From Rhodobiaceae bacterium (GTDB lineage Bacteria > Pseudomonadota > Alphaproteobacteria > Rhizobiales > Tepidamorphaceae), in assembly GCA_020637895.1 (NCBI GenBank), contig JACKJP010000004.1:62001-126000 (forward strand): 64,000 bases of DNA. The letters are read 5' to 3'. The first letter of the stretch is position 1. The number at the start of each line of letters is the position of its first letter. Both the position numbers and the translations under genes were made by a program. This document shows, piece after piece, positions 43,766-52,022 of the stretch. Below the pieces are notes generated by a model. It was not told the origin of the DNA, ran no database searches, and saw only the letters and a list, made by a program, of their open reading frames with translations.

Positions 43766-44680
43766 TCAGACAGCGTCCCAGTGGAAGACTTCCATCGTTG
43801 TCTCGAGGCTGTAGAGATTGGACCTGACTGCCGGAATAAAGACGTCGCGGATGGATTCCTGCGTCCAGCCGCTCTCACGATGCATTGACCGTGTCGGACG
43901 GGACTGGCTCATCGTGAACATCTCGTTGCCCTTCACGGCAAACACCTGCCCGCTGACGTCACTGGCATCGTCGCTGCAAAGGAAAACGCTGAGCGGCACC
44001 ATCTTTTCCGCAGTCATGTGTTTGCGTTTCTCGATGAACGCCTCGCGATCGTCCGTTGGCACGGACAGAACCATTCGGGTCAGCGCGAAGGGCGCAATGC
44101 AGTTCGACCGGATGTTGAAGCGCGACATGTCGATCGCAATCCCGCGCGAGAGCGCGGCAATTCCCGCCTTGGCAGCCGAATAGTTGACCTGCCCGAGATT
44201 GCCGATCAAACCGGCGGTCGAGGTGAAATGAAGGTAGCTGCCGCCCTTCTGCTCGCGAAAGAACGGCGCGGCCGCACGCGAAACATTGTAGCTGCCATAG
44301 AGGTGCACCTTCATGACGCTGTCGAAGTCGTCATATGACATCTTGTGAAAAAGCCCGTCTCGCACGATCCCGGCATTGTTGACGATGATGTCTACCCTGC
44401 CGAACGTTTCCACAGCGGTAGCGACAATCGCCTCTGCCTCTTTCGGATCTGCGACCGAGTGGCCATCCGCAACCGCCTCGCCGCCCGCAGCTTTGATCTC
44501 TGCGACGACCTCCTGAGCCGGGCTGAGGTCCTTGTCGCTGCCCTGCAGGTTTGCCCCGAGGTCGTTGACCACGACATGCGCACCCGACGCCGCAAAGCCA
44601 AGCGCCAGCGCGCGCCCGATGCCTCTGCCGGCACCGGTGATGACAGCGACTTTGCCGTCAAGCGGCTTTGATTCAGGCAT
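43766..44680 (-). CDS. MFE2-like 3-hydroxyacyl-CoA dehydrogenase (SDR)
   Basis: A 304-residue SDR of the peroxisomal multifunctional-enzyme type. The cofactor motif TGAGRGIGRALA is followed by VVVNDLGANLQGSDKD, the long loop typical of MFE-2/HSD17B4. NNAGIVRDGLFHKMSYDDFD and the catalytic YSAAK follow. A C-terminal extension (ESIRDVFIPAVRSN) is longer than in FabG-like SDRs. Start at 44680 has GGGAG upstream. First gene of the operon with both dehydrogenases and the hydratase; a GntR operator lies 54 bases upstream. Confidence 0.92.
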   Translation of the reverse strand: MPESKPLDGKVAVITGAGRGIGRALALGFAASGAHVVVNDLGANLQGSDKDLSPAQEVVAEIKAAGGEAVADGHSVADPKEAEAIVATAVETFGRVDIIVNNAGIVRDGLFHKMSYDDFDSVMKVHLYGSYNVSRAAAPFFREQKGGSYLHFTSTAGLIGNLGQVNYSAAKAGIAALSRGIAIDMSRFNIRSNCIAPFALTRMVLSVPTDDREAFIEKRKHMTAEKMVPLSVFLCSDDASDVSGQVFAVKGNEMFTMSQSRPTRSMHRESGWTQESIRDVFIPAVRSNLYSLETTMEVFHWDAV

Positions 44681-44733
44681 GGCGCACTCCCAGAAACAGA
44701 TGCTTCTTGTTATCTTGCTCCCATCATTTTTAT

Positions 44734-44750
44734 AAATGGTGCTACCATTT
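44734..44750. promoter_or_regulatory. GntR-type operator 3 (MFE2-like SDR operon)
   Basis: Perfect 17-bp palindrome AAATGGTGCTACCATTT, identical to operator 1. It lies between the GntR stop (44816) and the SDR start (44680), so the four-gene beta-oxidation operon has its own regulated promoter. Confidence 0.86.
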
Positions 44751-44815
44751 TGCAACCAGTTTCGGCCGGCCGGCGCGAACCGTTGAAGGTCAATCGGTGC
44801 GTCGAAAATTCCTGA

Positions 44816-45598
44816 TTATTTTTCAGAGGCTTGGGGATCTTCCACAGCCGGGAGTTCGCTCTCGGGAAACCGTTTCCTGATGGATTGGTGAACGATCTCC
44901 AGATGCGTATTCACGGCCTCGATAGCGCCCTGCGCATCGCCAGCCATCAGACATTCGAGCGTACGCCGCCGCGAGTTGATGACATTGCGCGGCGGCGGGA
45001 TGTTTGCTGCGACGACAAAGCGGCGCACGACCTCTGACAGCGGCAGGATGATGAGGACGAGAACGTAGTTCTTCGTCGATTCGGCAAGCAGACGGTAGAA
45101 TTCCTCCGTCAGCTTCAGTTGTTCGCCATATTGCTTGTCGCGCGTGGCGATTTCCGAACGGTCGATATTGATCCTGATCTTTTCAAAATCTTCTTTGGTT
45201 GCCTTTTTGGCTGCATGTTCCAGGACGATGCGCATGATGTCCTGGCGCGCGCTCGTCATGTCGTCGAGCGTTATGCGGCCAAGCGCCAGCATGTCGCGGA
45301 ATGACTGGGTGACGCCCTCGTAGCTGCCTTCGCGCACGAAAGACCCGCCATTGACGCCCTTCTGCAACTTGATGAGACCGGCGCTTTCAAGCGTTCGAAG
45401 CGCCTCGCGAACGGCGTTTCGCCCGACGCCGAACTTTACCGCCAGTTCACGCTCGGCCGGCAGCTTGTCGCCGGGCCGGAGCCGCTTGGCCTCGATATCG
45501 TCTCTGACGGCCTTGATGATGTTTTCAAATGCTCTTGAGCTGGCCACGCCCCTGCCCCGACTTCGTGTCTCGATATAAATCAAATCGTTCGTTGCCAT
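44816..45598 (-). CDS. GntR-family transcriptional regulator, FadR subfamily
   Basis: A 260-residue DNA-binding repressor candidate. The N-terminal winged helix has LPAERELAVKFGVGRNAVREALRTLESAGLI in pieces characteristic of the family (about residues 45-75), followed by an all-helical FCD ligand domain (about 95-235). FCD domains bind carboxylates or acyl-CoA, often with a metal. The most likely effector is the pathway acid or its CoA ester. Start at 45598 overlaps an AT-rich CATATAATATG block and lacks a ribosome site; GTG at 45547 with GGGG upstream is a good alternative. Four matching operators surround it. Confidence 0.92.
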   Translation of the reverse strand: MATNDLIYIETRSRGRGVASSRAFENIIKAVRDDIEAKRLRPGDKLPAERELAVKFGVGRNAVREALRTLESAGLIKLQKGVNGGSFVREGSYEGVTQSFRDMLALGRITLDDMTSARQDIMRIVLEHAAKKATKEDFEKIRINIDRSEIATRDKQYGEQLKLTEEFYRLLAESTKNYVLVLIILPLSEVVRRFVVAANIPPPRNVINSRRRTLECLMAGDAQGAIEAVNTHLEIVHQSIRKRFPESELPAVEDPQASEK

Positions 45599-45672
45599 AT
45601 AATATGACGTACGAACCGAAACAGAAAGCCGCCCGCTGATATCCTGTGCGCGTCGTTTGCCGCGCTGACGGA

Positions 45673-46818
45673 TCAGGGCTCGAGCGAGAGAATGGCCGTC
45701 GCCTGGCTCGCCAGAACACCGCCATTACCGTGAACGATGATGTTGCGGCATTTGTCGAGCTGGCGTTCACCGCATTCCCCGCGCAATTGCTGCGTTCCCT
45801 CGATGATCGTGAAAACGCCATACATGCCGGGATGGACGCAGGACAGCCCGCCGCCATTCGTGTTCACCGGGATCGACCCGCCCGGCAGCGTATTGCCATC
45901 GGCAAAAAAGCGACCGCCCTCGCCCTTGGGGCAAAAACCGAGGTCTTCCATGAACAGGATTGGATTGATCGTGAAGGCGTCATAGAGCTGCACGGCATCG
46001 ATGTCGCGTGGCGCGAGGCCAGCCATTGAAAAGGCACGGCGCCCGGAATGCACGGCTGGCGTTTCCGTCAGTTCAGGCATCTCCATGATCGACTTGTGGC
46101 TGTGCGATACGCCGAATCCGCGCACATAGACCGGCGTCTTGGGCAGGTCTCTGGCGGCATCGGCGGACATCAGAACCACCGCGCCACCGCCATCCGTTAC
46201 GAGGCAACAATCGCGCACGGTCAGCGGGTCGGCGACCATGCGTGAACCCAGCACGTCTTCGAGCGATAACGGTTCGCGCGTGAAGGCGTCCGGATTGAGC
46301 GCTGCCCATTTTCGCATTGCCACCGCGACGGATGCGAGATCCTCGCGCGTGGTTCCGTAGCGATGCATATGCCGCGCCGTCGCCAGCGCATAGGCGGTAA
46401 TCGGGTTGCGCGGACCATAGGGCGCTTCATAAGGCGCCGGCTCGACCGGGCTGACCAGCTTGCCCGCCGCCGAGCGCTGGTTGCTGCCATAGCAGATCAG
46501 CGCGACCTTGCAGAGACCGGCCTCGATCGCGGCTGTCGCGGACTGGAGATAGGCGACGAAAGCCGACCCGCCAAAATTGGTGGCATCGGTATAGGTCGGG
46601 TTGAGATGCAGATACTCGCCGGTCGAGAGCGCCGGCAGGAGGTTCTGCATTCCCGTCGTGAACAGGCCGTCGACATCCTTCAGTCCGATGCCGGCATCCT
46701 CAAGCGCCCGGCGGATCGCCTGCCCCATGATCTCCATATGGGAAAATCCGCGGCATTCGCCGAGACCGAAAAGCCCGACGCCCGCAACGACTGTGCGGCT
46801 TCTCAGTTCTTTCGTCAC
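45673..46818 (-). CDS. SCP2/Ltp2-type thiolase-fold protein lacking the nucleophilic Cys (candidate retro-aldolase), B
   Basis: A 381-residue thiolase-superfamily protein. The position of the nucleophilic Cys is occupied by Gly (TNFGGSAFVA near residue 88), so thiolysis is not expected. It keeps QLYDAFTINP near residue 275, whose Tyr corresponds to a proposed catalytic Tyr of Ltp2 aldolases, and GGGLSCVHPG near 335. Known Ltp2 needs a DUF35 partner to cleave beta-hydroxyacyl-CoAs with a tertiary alcohol. Its ATG overlaps the stop of the DUF35 gene directly upstream, which fits such a complex. Confidence 0.88.
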   Translation of the reverse strand: MTKELRSRTVVAGVGLFGLGECRGFSHMEIMGQAIRRALEDAGIGLKDVDGLFTTGMQNLLPALSTGEYLHLNPTYTDATNFGGSAFVAYLQSATAAIEAGLCKVALICYGSNQRSAAGKLVSPVEPAPYEAPYGPRNPITAYALATARHMHRYGTTREDLASVAVAMRKWAALNPDAFTREPLSLEDVLGSRMVADPLTVRDCCLVTDGGGAVVLMSADAARDLPKTPVYVRGFGVSHSHKSIMEMPELTETPAVHSGRRAFSMAGLAPRDIDAVQLYDAFTINPILFMEDLGFCPKGEGGRFFADGNTLPGGSIPVNTNGGGLSCVHPGMYGVFTIIEGTQQLRGECGERQLDKCRNIIVHGNGGVLASQATAILSLEP

Positions 46819-47204
46819 CGACCGGCCTCCTCGACGCGGAAGACAATACGTTTCGCGCCCTTGTGATCTTCGATTTCTGCCCGCAACGGCATGCCGATCC
46901 GCACATCATGCGGATCTGTCCCGACAACGGTACTGATCATCCTGACGCCCTCGGCAAGGTCGATCAGCGCGAAGCAGTAGTCGCCGCCGTCTTCCGGCTT
47001 CTTGCGCACGGTCGTATTCGAATAGACCTCGCCCTTGCCGCTGATATCGACCCACGACAATGCGTCCTTGCCGCACGACTTGCAGAAAGTACGTGGCGCA
47101 AAGACATGCGCCCCGCAGGAGTCGCACTTCTGGATCTGGATGCGGCCCGCCTCCAGCTGCTGTTGAAAATAGGCGTCCGGTCCGATGTCGGGCGTTGCTG
47201 TCAT
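46815..47204 (-). CDS. DUF35 OB-fold/zinc-ribbon protein, B (thiolase partner)
   Basis: A 129-residue protein of the ChsH2-C/DUF35 type. The rubredoxin-like zinc ribbon has CDSC and CKSC (about residues 26-45), followed by an OB-fold domain with GKGEVYSNTTV and the ALIDLAEGVRM strand. The start at 47204 (MTATPD) gives the usual length; the frame continues upstream into the neighbouring DUF35 gene. DUF35 proteins scaffold thiolase-like aldolases. Overlaps the downstream thiolase start by four bases. Confidence 0.9.
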   Translation of the reverse strand: MTATPDIGPDAYFQQQLEAGRIQIQKCDSCGAHVFAPRTFCKSCGKDALSWVDISGKGEVYSNTTVRKKPEDGGDYCFALIDLAEGVRMISTVVGTDPHDVRIGMPLRAEIEDHKGAKRIVFRVEEAGR

Positions 47205-47244
47205 GAATTTCGGGTCCCTCGTCGATAGCGGGGTAACACGGCGA

Positions 47245-47619
47245 CTAGTTTGCGGACGGCACGAACATCGGGGCCTTGGCGCCGTCAGCCCCATCCTGGA
47301 AGGTGACGGCCACCTTCATGCCGCAGAACACCGCACCGGGATCGTCGGTCACGATATTCGTCAGCATCGACACACCCTCTTCAAGCGTTACCAGGGCGAG
47401 CACATAGGGTTCACCACGCGAGATGATGCTGTAGGAGAGCACTTCGCCCCTGCCGCTGACCGCCTTCAGCGCCGTATCGTCGGAAAAGCAGAACGGGCAG
47501 ATAGCGCGCGGATAATAGTGAACTTCACCGCAACCGTTGCAGTGGCCGACACTGAGTTCGTCACGCTCGACCCGCGCCCAGAATTCACGTGTTTCCGGAT
47601 TGTCGCGTTGCACTGTCAT
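47245..47619 (-). CDS. DUF35 OB-fold/zinc-ribbon protein, A (thiolase partner)
   Basis: A 124-residue protein with the zinc ribbon CNGC and CPFC (about residues 25-45) and the OB-fold part GRGEVLSYSII, then ALVTLEEGVSM. ATG at 47619 has GGGA six bases upstream; ATG at 47625 would overlap the preceding thiolase stop. It follows thiolase A and precedes the second DUF35 gene, so each thiolase has one adjacent DUF35 partner in the order thiolase-DUF35-DUF35-thiolase. Confidence 0.9.
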   Translation of the reverse strand: MTVQRDNPETREFWARVERDELSVGHCNGCGEVHYYPRAICPFCFSDDTALKAVSGRGEVLSYSIISRGEPYVLALVTLEEGVSMLTNIVTDDPGAVFCGMKVAVTFQDGADGAKAPMFVPSAN

Positions 47620-47621
47620 CT

Positions 47622-48782
47622 TCATTCCCTTTCCAGCACGACCGTGCCGCAACCATGCCTGCTGCCCAGCGTGCCGCCGGTGCCGTGCGCCAATGCCAGC
47701 GAGCAGTCGGCGACCTGGACCGCCGGGTGCGCCTCACCTCTGAGCTGCCGGACAGCTTCGATGATTTTCGTCATCCCGCCGCGATTACCCGGATGATTGT
47801 TGCAAAGGCCCCCGCCGTCGGTATTGAACGGCAGCTTGCCGACGCCCGAGATCAGGTTGCCATCGGCAACGAATGCCCCGCCCTTGCCCTTCTCGCAAAA
47901 GCCAAGATCCTCAAGCGCGAGCACGACCGAAATGGTGAAGCTGTCGTAGATCGACGCATAGTCGATATCGGAAGGACGGACGCCGGCTTCTTCGAATGCG
48001 GCTGCACCCGAATGCACCGCCGCCGACGACGTGAGCCGCACCTTGCCGCCGTTAGCATGACCGAGCGCCTCGCCGGCACCGCGCACCGCGATCTTCGGGC
48101 GAGACAGGCTCTTTGCGATTTCGGGATTGACCAGTACGAGCGCACCGCCGCCATCGCTGACGACGCAACAATCCAGACGATGCAGCGGATCGGCAACCAT
48201 CGGCGACGAGACGACATCGTCGACGGTGACAACATCGCGCAGCACGGCATGCGGATTGTGCTGCGCGTGATGGGATGCCGCCACTTTCACCCAGGCAAGC
48301 TGCTCGGACGTGGTGCCGAATTCGTGCATGTGACGGCGCGCGACCATCGCATACATCGCCGCGAGCATCGGCTTGTAGGGGACTTCGAACTCGACCTCCG
48401 GCGCATTGCTGGCAGGCACCCCGACAGACAGCCGGCCGGAAGCCTTTGGCCGCCCGCCCAGCGTGATCAGCGCCACATTGCATTTGCCGTCCGCGATCGC
48501 GCGCGCCGCATGTCCGACCGCCAGCAGATAGGCAGACCCGCCAGTGTCGGTCGTATCGATGTGCCGGGGATTGAGACCGAGATACTCGGCCATCGAGAGC
48601 GGGCCGAGACCCGGTGAGTCACCCGCGCAGAAATATCCATCCACATCTTTCTTGTCGATGCCCGCATCGGCGAGCGCGCCGCGCGCGACATCGGCGTGAA
48701 TCTGGCCAAGTGATATATCGACAGCATTGCGTGTGGGATGTTCGAAGGCGCCCGCGATATAGGCCTTACCTCTGATATTCAA
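47622..48782 (-). CDS. SCP2/Ltp2-type thiolase-fold protein lacking the nucleophilic Cys (candidate retro-aldolase), A
   Basis: A 386-residue thiolase-superfamily protein with a TTG start behind a GGGGAG ribosome site. The Cys position is Gly (TTDTGGSAYLLA near residue 78). SIYDSFTIS near residue 275 and GGGLCNNHPG near 330 match the Ltp2-type active site as in the partner at 45673. The two thiolases resemble each other along their length, suggesting either a heteromer or two successive cleavages. A GntR operator sits 67 bases upstream. Confidence 0.88.
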   Translation of the reverse strand: MNIRGKAYIAGAFEHPTRNAVDISLGQIHADVARGALADAGIDKKDVDGYFCAGDSPGLGPLSMAEYLGLNPRHIDTTDTGGSAYLLAVGHAARAIADGKCNVALITLGGRPKASGRLSVGVPASNAPEVEFEVPYKPMLAAMYAMVARRHMHEFGTTSEQLAWVKVAASHHAQHNPHAVLRDVVTVDDVVSSPMVADPLHRLDCCVVSDGGGALVLVNPEIAKSLSRPKIAVRGAGEALGHANGGKVRLTSSAAVHSGAAAFEEAGVRPSDIDYASIYDSFTISVVLALEDLGFCEKGKGGAFVADGNLISGVGKLPFNTDGGGLCNNHPGNRGGMTKIIEAVRQLRGEAHPAVQVADCSLALAHGTGGTLGSRHGCGTVVLERE

Positions 48783-48849
48783 CGCTAATTACTCCCCGAA
48801 ACAGATTTCTTGTTGTGTGCCGGATGGGCCTGCTGATCCAAATCTGCAC

Positions 48850-48864
48850 AATGGTGCTACCATT
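48850..48864. promoter_or_regulatory. GntR-type operator 4 (thiolase/DUF35 operon and flavoenzyme operon)
   Basis: AATGGTGCTACCATT, identical in its 15 bases to the core of operators 1 and 3. It lies in the 170-bp gap between thiolase A (start 48782) and the flavoenzyme (start 48953), able to control both divergent transcripts. Confidence 0.85.
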
Positions 48865-48952
48865 TGCAATGGAGTGCCGGCTCGAATAGGAAAAAAGCGT
48901 CGCGGCTACGTGAATCCGGATCGCCGAGCCGACGCAAGATGGGAGGAAATCC

Positions 48953-49936
48953 ATGAGGACACGCGTCACGGAATTGCTTGGGACCGATCTTCCGATCGTG
49001 CAGGGAGGCATGCAGTGGGTCGGGCGTGCCGAAATGGCGTCGGCCGTATCCAATGCAGGCGGGCTTGGCATTCTGACCGCACTGACGCAGCCGAGCCCTG
49101 ACGCGCTGCGCGACGAAATCGCGCGCTGCCGCGCGATGACCGACAAGCCCTTCGGCGTCAATCTGACAATTTTCCCGTCGGCAACACCGCGTCCCTACGC
49201 TGAATACGTCAAGGTAATTGCCGAGAGCGGTGTGAAGATCGTCGAGACGGCCGGCCGCAGCCCGGCCGAACATCTGCCTCCGCTCAAGCAGGCCGGGGTG
49301 AAGGTCATCCACAAATGCACCTCGGTCCGCCACGCGCTGACGGCCGAACGCCTGGGCGTCGATGCCATTTCGATCGATGGTTTCGAGGCAGCCGGACATC
49401 CGGGCGAGGATGATGTGGGCGGCCTTATCCTCTTTGCCGCCGCGGCCCGCAAGGTCCGCATTCCGCTCATCGCCTCTGGCGGCATCGGCGACGGGGCAAC
49501 GATGGCGGCGGCGCTCGCCCTCGGCGCGGAGGGCATAAACATGGGCACACGCTTCTGTGCGACGAAGGAGGCGCCGATCCACGAGAATATCAAACAGGCC
49601 CTTGTGAACGCCGGGGAGCGCGATACGCGGCTCATATTCCGGACGATGCGCAACACCGCGCGCGTCCTTAGCAACGACATTTCCAACAAGGTCGTCGAAC
49701 TTGAGAACCAGCCGGGCGGTGTCGCATTTGAGGATATACGCCACCTTGTATCGGGCGAACGCGGTCGGGATGCGCTGATAACCGGCGAGATCAACGCCGG
49801 TCTCGTCTGGGCAAGTCCCGTCGTCGCGATGATCGACGATATCCCGACTTGCGCGGAATTGCTTGAACGGATCATGGCAGACTGCAAATCATCCCTTGGC
49901 AAGGCGATGACAGCCTTCGACGCCCACATCGGCTGA
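48953..49936 (+). CDS. nitronate monooxygenase-family FMN enzyme (IpdC-like possible)
   Basis: A 327-residue TIM-barrel flavoprotein. The N-terminal PIVQGGMQWVG segment, SNAGGLGILTA, the DGFEAAGHPG loop, and the phosphate-binding IASGGIGDG and LGAEGINMGTRF strands mark the nitronate monooxygenase/2-nitropropane dioxygenase superfamily. In steroid degraders a member (IpdC) reduces or desaturates an indane-type acyl-CoA. As the gene lies in a regulated acyl-CoA block, such a role is likelier than nitronate oxidation. GGGAGGAAAT ribosome site. Confidence 0.88.
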   Translation: MRTRVTELLGTDLPIVQGGMQWVGRAEMASAVSNAGGLGILTALTQPSPDALRDEIARCRAMTDKPFGVNLTIFPSATPRPYAEYVKVIAESGVKIVETAGRSPAEHLPPLKQAGVKVIHKCTSVRHALTAERLGVDAISIDGFEAAGHPGEDDVGGLILFAAAARKVRIPLIASGGIGDGATMAAALALGAEGINMGTRFCATKEAPIHENIKQALVNAGERDTRLIFRTMRNTARVLSNDISNKVVELENQPGGVAFEDIRHLVSGERGRDALITGEINAGLVWASPVVAMIDDIPTCAELLERIMADCKSSLGKAMTAFDAHIG

Positions 49937-49979
49937 CGGCCAAGCGGAACGGAACGATAGCTGGCGGAGGAATTTCGGC

Positions 49980-50825
49980 ATGCAGGATTTTTCAGCATGG
50001 ATCGGGCGTTCGACCGAGGCCGAGGATGAACTGACCGAGCGGCGCTGTCAGGAATTCACTGCGACCTTCGAGGATCTGCTTTTCCCCGTAGCGCCGGGAC
50101 ATGCGCCACTTGGCATGCACTGGTGCCTTTCGGACAGTCCGATGCCAACGAGCAAGCTTTCGGAAGACGGGCTTGCAGCCGAAGACGGCTTTCGCCCGCC
50201 AATTCCCCTGCCGATGCGCATGGCCGCTGGCAGCGACCTGCATTTCACCGGTTCGCTGCCTAGAGCAGGCACGGTCAGACGCGTGACGTCGATCGCTGAC
50301 ATTCAGACCAAACAGGGCCGCAGCGGACCGCTCGTCTTCCTGACGTTGGAGCACGCTTATCTTGCGGATGGTTCACCGGCGCTTCGCGAAGTCCAGCGCG
50401 TTGTCTACAGGGGGCCTGCGCCGAAGGCTTCCGCCGACGAAAGTGAAACACGGTCTGGCCGCCAGATCGCTAGGCCGTTCGCAGAAGAGCGCACGGTAGA
50501 CCGGCTTGCGATACGCATGTTCCGCTATTCCGCGCTGACTTCAAACGCGCACAGGATCCACTATGACGCAGATTATGCGCGCGATACGGAAGGCTATGCT
50601 GGCCTCGTCGTCCATGGACCGCTGCAAGCGACGCTGCTGCTCAATCTCGCCGCCAGCTGCGGCGATGCGATACCTGCCGCCTTCACTTATCGGGCGAACG
50701 CCGCGCTGATCGCGTCAGCCCCGTTCAGTATCCGCGCCGGTTCGCTCAGCGACGGCGAACTGACGTGCTGGACAGAAGATTCTGCCGGGAACATCTGCAT
50801 GGAGGCAACCGCACGGTGGCGCTAG
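49980..50825 (+). CDS. HTD2/mesaconyl-C4-CoA hydratase-like MaoC protein
   Basis: A 281-residue double-hotdog protein. The C-terminal catalytic part reads FRYSALTSNAHRIHYDADYA and EGYAGLVVHGPLQA (about residues 178-215), the hallmark of mesaconyl-C4-CoA hydratase and HTD2-like 3-hydroxyacyl thioester dehydratases. The N-terminal part (EDLLFPVAPGHAPLGMHWCL) is the FAS1-dehydratase-like half. GGAGGAA ribosome site. Follows the flavoenzyme by 43 bases and completes the operator-4 plus-strand operon; a second hydration step in the route is suggested. Confidence 0.88.
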   Translation: MQDFSAWIGRSTEAEDELTERRCQEFTATFEDLLFPVAPGHAPLGMHWCLSDSPMPTSKLSEDGLAAEDGFRPPIPLPMRMAAGSDLHFTGSLPRAGTVRRVTSIADIQTKQGRSGPLVFLTLEHAYLADGSPALREVQRVVYRGPAPKASADESETRSGRQIARPFAEERTVDRLAIRMFRYSALTSNAHRIHYDADYARDTEGYAGLVVHGPLQATLLLNLAASCGDAIPAAFTYRANAALIASAPFSIRAGSLSDGELTCWTEDSAGNICMEATARWR

Positions 50826-50841
50826 GCCACGACGGTTCGCG

Positions 50842-51819
50842 TCAGAACGGTTCGCCGGCAAAATACCGCGTGGGATTTTCTTCGATCATGGCGAAGATTT
50901 CACTATCGCTGAGGCCCCTTTCGCGCAGCAGCGGAAAGAACTCGTCGATCAGAAACGTCTGCGGCGGGGGCCACTTGCCCTGCTCCATCAGCGCCTTGAG
51001 TTCGTAAGGATCATCGGTCGGCGGCTTGCGGCTCATCTGCCCCTGAAACACGCAAAGCCGGTCCGTGCTCAGCATGACCTGCGGCCTGTAGCCATTCCTG
51101 ACCAGCCTCACCACGTTATCGGCCGATGTTTCCGGCGACGGATACTCAAATCCCAGCCGGTCGAAACCGATATAGGTTCCGCCCTCGGCGACGCGCTGAT
51201 GATAGGCCGGATCGGGATTGTCGCTGCAATGACCAATCAGACAGCGATGCGGCTTCACGCCGTGGCTGGCGAAAATGGCCTGTTGTTCCGGGCCGCCCAG
51301 ACCGCCTGTCGTGTGGGTAATCAGCGGCACGCCGGTCTCGTGATGGGCGATACTGGCCGCTTCCAGGAACTTGGCTTCCGTCTCGGTCGGTTCAGCGCTC
51401 GTCGCACACTTGATCGCGCCGGGCCGTATGTCGGTGCCGTCCACCCCATTGACGATCTCGCCGATATAGAAATCCGCGATCTGCCTTGCCGTCATCGGTC
51501 GCCAGAAATACGGCAGGCCCGGGCCCTCGTGATAGAAGCCGGTGGTGCAGATGATGTTCATGCCGACCTTCCGCGAGACTTCCGCCATCAGCGTGACATC
51601 GCGACCAAGTTCGATAGGGCATGGGTCGACAAAAGTCCGAACGCCCTGATCCTTAAGCGCGCCGAGACGCACGTAGCATTGCTGCAAAAGCCACTCGCGC
51701 GTGATCTTCATCGGCGGAAAGAACTCCGCGCCCGGCCATTTGGCAAAGAGGTGCTCGTGGATCAGCGTTCGGCCGAGAGTTGACACGTCAACAGACCCAA
51801 GAACGGTCATCACCTGCAT
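50842..51819 (-). CDS. phosphotriesterase-like lactonase (amidohydrolase)
   Basis: A 325-residue binuclear metal TIM-barrel hydrolase. All metal ligands are visible: His21 and His23 (HEHL), the bridging Lys137 (GAIKCAT), His169, His197 and Asp253 (STDRLC). Most relatives are lactonases rather than organophosphate hydrolases, so opening of a lactone made during catabolism is the likely role. No signal peptide, hence cytoplasmic. GGGAGGAT ribosome site. Convergent with the hydratase gene, divergent from the PRISE reductase. Confidence 0.9.
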   Translation of the reverse strand: MQVMTVLGSVDVSTLGRTLIHEHLFAKWPGAEFFPPMKITREWLLQQCYVRLGALKDQGVRTFVDPCPIELGRDVTLMAEVSRKVGMNIICTTGFYHEGPGLPYFWRPMTARQIADFYIGEIVNGVDGTDIRPGAIKCATSAEPTETEAKFLEAASIAHHETGVPLITHTTGGLGGPEQQAIFASHGVKPHRCLIGHCSDNPDPAYHQRVAEGGTYIGFDRLGFEYPSPETSADNVVRLVRNGYRPQVMLSTDRLCVFQGQMSRKPPTDDPYELKALMEQGKWPPPQTFLIDEFFPLLRERGLSDSEIFAMIEENPTRYFAGEPF

Positions 51820-52022
51820 GGTTTGAGATCCTCCCGATTTTCGTTAGCGGCAGTAAATCACGGAAATACAGAACCCTACAATCCATACGCCGGGTTAAGG
51901 CGCTCGGCCCAGCAGATTTCATCCCATGAAGTCAATGAATGTGGGCGGTTATATGTTGCCGTGTCAACTCGACTGAGATAGCGTCACGAAAAAGAAGAAT
52001 GCCGGCTTTGGAGGAAACACGG

